DNA from: Bacteroidales bacterium
Lineage (GTDB): Bacteria > Bacteroidota > Bacteroidia > Bacteroidales > P3
Direction: 5' to 3'
Length of the DNA stretch: 64,000 nt
NCBI GenBank assembly: GCA_016292015.1
Contig: JAEEZY010000009.1
Location: forward strand, 84,423-148,422
Position numbers and translations under genes: made by a program. Position 1 is the stretch's first letter. Every line of letters starts with the position of its first letter. Below the pieces are notes generated by a model. That model worked only from the letters and a program-made list of their open reading frames with translations, searched no databases and had not been told where the DNA came from. Shown piece by piece: positions 60,001 through 64,000 of this stretch.

Positions 60001-62803
60001 TGATAACACCGACTTCGTCCCTGCAAGCGAAATGACGCTTGTCAACACAACAGGTAGTTGGACCATTACCGGCGCTGGATGGTACACATTTACATTTTCC
60101 ACCCCTATTGAGTACAACGACTGCAGCAAGAACCTGATAATAGGTTTCTTGAGTACATGCAGCAACTGGGCTTCGACAACTTTTTACGGGGAGCAGACCT
60201 CACAAAACACTGTCATATATGGGTATTCTGATTCATACAACCCTACGGATTACATCAACAACATGGGTTCGTACAGCGGTTCCAAATCAGTATCCACTTA
60301 TCGACCAATGATTAAAATATGCCAAGACAACTGCTGTACGACATCGAGGACTGTGACTTTGACGGGATGCCCGACAAGCGAAATAGAAAGTGGCAGCACA
60401 TATTCAGGATTGAGTGCCAGTGTGTCGCCCACGGGAGGAGGAACAACCATAACATGGCATAGTAGCGACGAAACAATTGCTACTGTGAGTAGCAGTGGAG
60501 TTGTCACAGCAAAAGAACCAGGCACGGTAACAATAACGGCAGCAGCGGTGAGAAATGGCGCATGGTGTTGCGACAAGAAATCGTGTGAGATTGAAGTGAA
60601 GTGTGTCGAAAGTTCTGCAGCGTTTGGTTTTTCTTCCACAAGCGGTAGCATAACAGACGATGGCAGGATTGACATTGGAGCATTGCTGAGCAACGGAACA
60701 GGCCAATCTGTGTCCTGGACTAGCAGCAATACAGGCGTGGCGACCGTATCGACGAGCGGCGTGGTATCTGGTATCAGCACAGGAGGCTCTGTAACCATAA
60801 CGGCGAGTGTTGGACAATGGACTGTTGGAGGTGTGACCTACTGTGGAAAGACTGCCACTTATGAACTGACAGTCACGCCAAGCGATTGCAAACCAGTCGG
60901 CACAGGTGGCTATTCAAATTACTATACACCTATATATAGCACTAGCACGACATACTACTCCTATACACAGCAGTTGTACAAAGCCTCCGAAATTGCGGGA
61001 GCTTGTGAGGGCGCAATCACAGACATTAAATTCCGATACAGTGCGACAGACTATAACCAGCCGCTGGAGGTCTATCTGGGTTCCACAAACCAAACCACAC
61101 TTGCAACAGCCTGGATTTCAGACGCCGACCTCGAACTTGTTTATTCTGGAACTGTCACTTTCTCCACAGGATGGAGCAACATACATTTTACAACTCCATA
61201 CTATTGGGATGGTGAAAGCAACATTGTCGTGGCGGTCAGGACTACCGCTCCACCATCATCAACCTACCGTTATTTCTACTACACATCTACAACAGGAGGG
61301 GCCCGGTACTACTACTATTCCGGCAGTGCGATAAGTTTGAATGGTGACAATGTCCCATCTGCAGCTGGCACCAGTTCTTCTTACAGACCAAATATACGTT
61401 TCTGTATCGACTGTTGCGCTGATCGCGACGGACACCTCGACATCACCTCCGACCCTGCATGTCCCGCCACCATACCGTACGGCACGACGCTGCAGCTTAC
61501 CGGCTCGGTTGAGTCCGGTTATGGCGCAGGAGCTGCGTCATGGAGCAGTAGCGACGCCGGCGTGGCCACGGTCAGCGATGGTGGCCTTGTAACACCAGTA
61601 AGTTTGGGCACCACCACCATCACATACACGCGTGCCTATGATGGTACTTACTGTCCCGCTTCGGCAACCTGTGTGGTAAATGTGGTACCACCGACACCGA
61701 CGATAACGCAGACCGACGATCCGCTGCCGGAATGTGGCAATGGTAATGCAACCCTCGTTGCAAGCGCGTCAGTCATTCCTGCTGGATATACATTCCATTG
61801 GTATTCGAACTCTACCTGCACCACCGAAATCACCTCTGGAGTGTCGGGCACGAACAACCAATACCTCTCCTATCCCGCCACTATCAACACTCAGGTGTGG
61901 TGCCGCTTGGAGAAGCCCGCAGCAACTGAAACTCAAACATTCGATTATAACGGAACCACAGGATCCGATGGTTCCGTACAGACCTACATCATCCCGGAGG
62001 GCACCACATCGCTCACTCTCGAGGTCTGGGGCGCTCAAGGCGGAACCTACAACTCCACATACTACGGCGGTAAGGGCGGCTACTCGAAAGGCACCCTGAC
62101 ATCACCTGTGGCTGGCAGCACGCTATACATCGTTGTCGGCGGACAGCCAACTGCATACACAACCATACCAACAGCTGCAACGAATACCACGATTACGGGT
62201 GGTTACAACGGTGGCGGCAGCGCAGTTGTACATTACTGGAGTAGCAACTGGACTTTGCCTCAGGGTGGTGGTGGTGCTACACATATAGCTACGGCTACTG
62301 GTTTGCTAAGCGATTTGTCCGCACAACAAGACAATGTCCTTATTGTTGCAGGCGGCGGTAGCGGTGGCGGATGTTATAACAATGGTTCGACAAGTGGATA
62401 TGTAGGGTATGCTGGTGGTGGAACAACATCTAATGGTTACACAGGTGCATATACAGCTAATCAAACGACTGCGGGGAATGGAGGTTCATTTGGTCAGGGT
62501 GCGAGTTACACTTCCGGATACAATTTTAAATATGGACCGTCTGGTGGTGGCGGCGGCTGGTATGGCGGCGGCAATATGCAAAGTTATAGTGATACCTATG
62601 CACCGGAACTTGTACTAGGACATGGAGGTGGATCTGGGTATATTAAAAGTACGCTGACAGCAACAGCTGAAAGCAACGGTTCTCGTGAAGGCAACGGACA
62701 GGCTAAGATTACCGCAAGCATTCCAACTGTCACAGGACCTGTTGGCACAGTCACTATCCTCTGCTGCGGAATCGATGCAACTATCCAAATCTCCAACCCG
62801 TAA
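57044..62803 (+). CDS. Giant modular secreted protein (Ig-like, Gly-rich domains)
   Basis: A 1919-aa exported protein. Long N-terminus, signal helix at about 39-60 (cut near AWGQ), Lys/Ala-rich segment (60-115), a beta-rich domain (about 120-440), a DNRLRE-like segment (445-630), then alternating modules: a roughly 180-aa jelly-roll-like module three times (about 633-830, 912-1095, 1285-1460), each ending in a Cys-rich CxDC-type sequence, and four BIg2-type Ig domains plus one more Ig-like domain. A glycine-rich domain (about 1630-1880, EVWGAQGG) of the ALK/LTK type follows. The protein ends about 40 residues later without a recognisable T9SS sorting domain. No catalytic motif is visible; adhesion is the likely role. 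Confidence 0.85.
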   Translation: MKHFYTNSLMNRPNTERCTLGNENQQNRYGETHAFSIRNIAAIVIMLLALCLSGNSAWGQAKPENSKGAKATKTTAVQAKADKKAAKAKAAMVEDVKRSATKSADSRRNQTKPAKQNSENLPEFKESWKNNTGIFSRYHANKWSAQGLYAGLTPQQEQKQYRTEHSKTFDNGDGTYSYMYIGDLHYKDANGSWQDIEVNIEKTNNGPYRYANTKNKFQTYYSDSPSEGIMMKYLGKNLVFAKDYRFEFLDTHGNAIKDKQRTGESAHQDDYRTLSYRNFYSDIDYNIIQLGRGVETGFSVKSRNAVVDGAKTVRISQTVELPQGAYVVADGKKQGKTFSASEFEVMIPGRDSWIAFQPVVVYDAHVDMDYIMKRAEIRHVGDETGKDGKPIEDPMAKYSYKALYNVSQSGNTLTVSFDLPAEWMLASERTFPLFIDPTVTVLSGTVEVTSSNAYEFYDHFYNDSRWDFRVTSDEMTAAGINNGATISAMGLLCRERPNRDMANSRIDLNNAAWSTTAWVTTGWQTCYGPTNIAYSSINTGTTSWNTYTFTSNFMYSTEHNNLLVRLTKDDNGCGGNNGGNYCVESSSTDVARGGYQDAGGTNNYPHDGISNSSMRKYRPAMQLTYTNSAGCSHTEKAVRNEDGAGEQVTRPYYRYSYTQILYQPSEICNSNTSPKIYGIAFRYWGDECYDEYGYDCYNEITRNLTIYLSETTNNELTAWETSDLTQVFTGNVTFTVGNWTWITFSTPYECSGSDNIVVTINDRTGSYITDASEYYFYADDADATDTYKVLTYYDDDTQVTNPANPGVSYDTHGKWRPYTKFCVDCIACTDPELSGCPSASVNVGETIPLSVNGGSVTWSVSPAGAVTFSSTTALAPTITANTAGNVTITATVAAANGYCAKTLTCSFTISNQTCTIVGGSDATTTTTGVAPVYGLYNNSWVEMIYTADEIGDHCRITSVAFKSKEANTYTRSIKVYAGFTDKDHFVDNTDFVPASEMTLVNTTGSWTITGAGWYTFTFSTPIEYNDCSKNLIIGFLSTCSNWASTTFYGEQTSQNTVIYGYSDSYNPTDYINNMGSYSGSKSVSTYRPMIKICQDNCCTTSRTVTLTGCPTSEIESGSTYSGLSASVSPTGGGTTITWHSSDETIATVSSSGVVTAKEPGTVTITAAAVRNGAWCCDKKSCEIEVKCVESSAAFGFSSTSGSITDDGRIDIGALLSNGTGQSVSWTSSNTGVATVSTSGVVSGISTGGSVTITASVGQWTVGGVTYCGKTATYELTVTPSDCKPVGTGGYSNYYTPIYSTSTTYYSYTQQLYKASEIAGACEGAITDIKFRYSATDYNQPLEVYLGSTNQTTLATAWISDADLELVYSGTVTFSTGWSNIHFTTPYYWDGESNIVVAVRTTAPPSSTYRYFYYTSTTGGARYYYYSGSAISLNGDNVPSAAGTSSSYRPNIRFCIDCCADRDGHLDITSDPACPATIPYGTTLQLTGSVESGYGAGAASWSSSDAGVATVSDGGLVTPVSLGTTTITYTRAYDGTYCPASATCVVNVVPPTPTITQTDDPLPECGNGNATLVASASVIPAGYTFHWYSNSTCTTEITSGVSGTNNQYLSYPATINTQVWCRLEKPAATETQTFDYNGTTGSDGSVQTYIIPEGTTSLTLEVWGAQGGTYNSTYYGGKGGYSKGTLTSPVAGSTLYIVVGGQPTAYTTIPTAATNTTITGGYNGGGSAVVHYWSSNWTLPQGGGGATHIATATGLLSDLSAQQDNVLIVAGGGSGGGCYNNGSTSGYVGYAGGGTTSNGYTGAYTANQTTAGNGGSFGQGASYTSGYNFKYGPSGGGGGWYGGGNMQSYSDTYAPELVLGHGGGSGYIKSTLTATAESNGSREGNGQAKITASIPTVTGPVGTVTILCCGIDATIQISNP

Positions 62804-62913
62804 GAAAAGGCATTTCGGATACTAAATATTTATAGTACCAATTTAAGATATTACTCCATCAAGCCTATCAACATTCAAGCAACCAAACCAACACAATATA
62901 TACCACGCGTCTT

Positions 62914-64000
62914 ATGAAACAGTATTACCCGAACAGTACCGAGATGAAGACAAAAGACATTGTGACAACTCAGCTATCGAGTGAAGAAAACAAATCGACT
63001 ATGCAACATAACACCTACCGCGCGACCCAACCCCCGCGCCAGTCATCAGTCAGATCGTTAAGAAAATTAGCAGCAGCCTTGCTCCTGTTAGTGGCAACGA
63101 CGTTAGGCACCCTGGTCCACGCCCAGGATGCTACTATATGCTTGGGTGGCAGCAAGATTCTCAAAGCCAAAATTACAACATCTGGTGCTCAGCCGTACCA
63201 TTTCGAATGGATCGGATCGTCAAATGGAACTGCTTGGAGTGACCAAACTGCTGGTACTGCTGGTATTAGAACTGACGTGGGCCTCACATCGGGTCTAACA
63301 GGTGATGCTAATCCGGATGCAAATGGTGTTGTGTCAACAATAACCGTAACACCTGCTACCCCTGGCCTGAAACATTACAAGGTTTATATAAGAGATAATC
63401 ATAATTGTGAAATAACCACGCAAGAGGTTACAATCTACGTAAACCCGAAAGGTCAGGTGGACCAGCCTAGCAATCAGGTGGTGTGTAACGGCAGCGGCAC
63501 TGCTGCAGTAAACTTCACGACCACTAATACTGTTGGAACTACAACCTATACATGGACGAACAACACGCCGAGCATAGGACTTGCAGCATCGGGCAATAAC
63601 AACATAGGATCGTTCACGGCAGTCAACACTGGCTCCTCACCTGTGACGGCAACAATTACTGTAACGCCTCACTTGACCAATAACGGAGTGACTTGCGACG
63701 GTACACCTGTGACGTTCACGATCACGGTGAACCCGGCAGCCCAGGTCAACGCAGTTGACGATCAGGTGTTATGCGCAGGGACGAGCACTACGGCTGTGAC
63801 GTTCGGCACCACGAACACGGTCGGTACCACGACGTACACATGGACGAACAGCAACACGACAGCGGTGCCGTCGGCAGCGAGCGGCAGCGGTAACTTCGCA
63901 TCGTACACGGCAGCGAATGCGGGAAGCAGACCTGACACGGCAGTGATCACGGTGACGCCGCATTTCGCGCATGGCGGGACGACGTGTGACGGGACGCCGC
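62914..64000 (+). CDS. Large secreted protein with PKD-like repeats, 5' part
   Basis: Open from the ATG at 62914 to the window end (362 codons), so incomplete at the right. Residues 1-69 form a long N-terminus and signal helix (about 50-69, cut near VHAQ). From about 150 on, repeats of a PKD-like Bacteroidetes module appear (VNPxxQV...Q.VCxGxxT..V.F.TTNTVGTTTYTWTN, in short pieces), each about 95 residues. The first 20 residues and the upstream leader resemble the preceding giant gene (MKxxYxNSxxM). Probably a surface adhesin; any sorting signal lies outside. Confidence 0.85.
   Translation, partial: MKQYYPNSTEMKTKDIVTTQLSSEENKSTMQHNTYRATQPPRQSSVRSLRKLAAALLLLVATTLGTLVHAQDATICLGGSKILKAKITTSGAQPYHFEWIGSSNGTAWSDQTAGTAGIRTDVGLTSGLTGDANPDANGVVSTITVTPATPGLKHYKVYIRDNHNCEITTQEVTIYVNPKGQVDQPSNQVVCNGSGTAAVNFTTTNTVGTTTYTWTNNTPSIGLAASGNNNIGSFTAVNTGSSPVTATITVTPHLTNNGVTCDGTPVTFTITVNPAAQVNAVDDQVLCAGTSTTAVTFGTTNTVGTTTYTWTNSNTTAVPSAASGSGNFASYTAANAGSRPDTAVITVTPHFAHGGTTCDGTP

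Overview
The window looks like a chromosomal segment of a Bacteroidota bacterium of the order Bacteroidales. The evidence is: promoters with the TAnnTTTG -7 box instead of a sigma70 type -10; many secreted proteins carrying type IX secretion (T9SS) C-terminal sorting domains; three gingipain-like C25 peptidases; and Bacteroidetes-specific families (DUF3078, DUF4293, DUF1599, a BT_3928-like DoxX protein, RecX, folP-cdaA, rsfS-ftsH-cdsA). No phage, plasmid, transposase or CRISPR-cas gene is visible. The content is mostly housekeeping genes with surface-protein genes between them.

Layout. 1-11.9 kb: 3' part of a FucP-type sugar transporter, a 902-aa CUB/PKD/P-domain surface protein, recX, a DUF3078 barrel, a SAM hydrolase, sufC-sufD (no sufB beside them), a PorE-like TPR/propeller/OmpA protein and an MsbA-like ABC exporter. 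11.9-19.2 kb: tRNA-Val, an SMR exporter, tRNA-Leu, four envelope or secreted proteins, twin tiny lipoproteins, then folP-cdaA. 19.2-26.1 kb: DUF1599, BT_3928-like, DUF4293, tsaE-rsfS-ftsH-cdsA and an RluA-type synthase, all on the plus strand and tightly packed. 26.1-33.2 kb: two C25 peptidases and a porin. 33.2-43.3 kb: a Gate-domain membrane protein, purE, a kinase-like/dCMP deaminase fusion, a 2[4Fe-4S] ferredoxin of only 55 aa, a DUF4878 lipoprotein, an AlkZ-related protein, an acyltransferase, manC, a small NqrM-like protein, tRNA-Asn, nnrD and speA. 43.7-55.7 kb: a third C25 peptidase, murF, an EEP phosphatase, a CPA2 antiporter, an S41 protease, an O-antigen-ligase-like protein and an M16 peptidase. 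55.7-64 kb: a 1.4-kb spacer, a 1919-aa modular secreted protein, and the start of a second large protein with PKD-like repeats that runs off the window.

The most unusual material is in the spacers. Three intergenic regions (17.3, 31.6 and 55.9-56.7 kb) hold arrays with an exact 11-bp period. Two of these arrays, at 31.6 kb (plus) and 56.0 kb (minus), are about 86% identical over roughly 70 bp without gaps, and each lies about 140-150 bp downstream of a TAnnTTTG promoter pointing into it. Short ORFs of 19-44 codons lie near the arrays. The two large genes at the right end share a G-poor leader, the start context CRCG(N)YATGAAA and an unusually long pre-signal N-terminus, and a 37-codon ORF upstream has the same start context.

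All calls come from reading the sequence and recalling families. No database search was run, so family names are recognition calls and domain borders are approximate.
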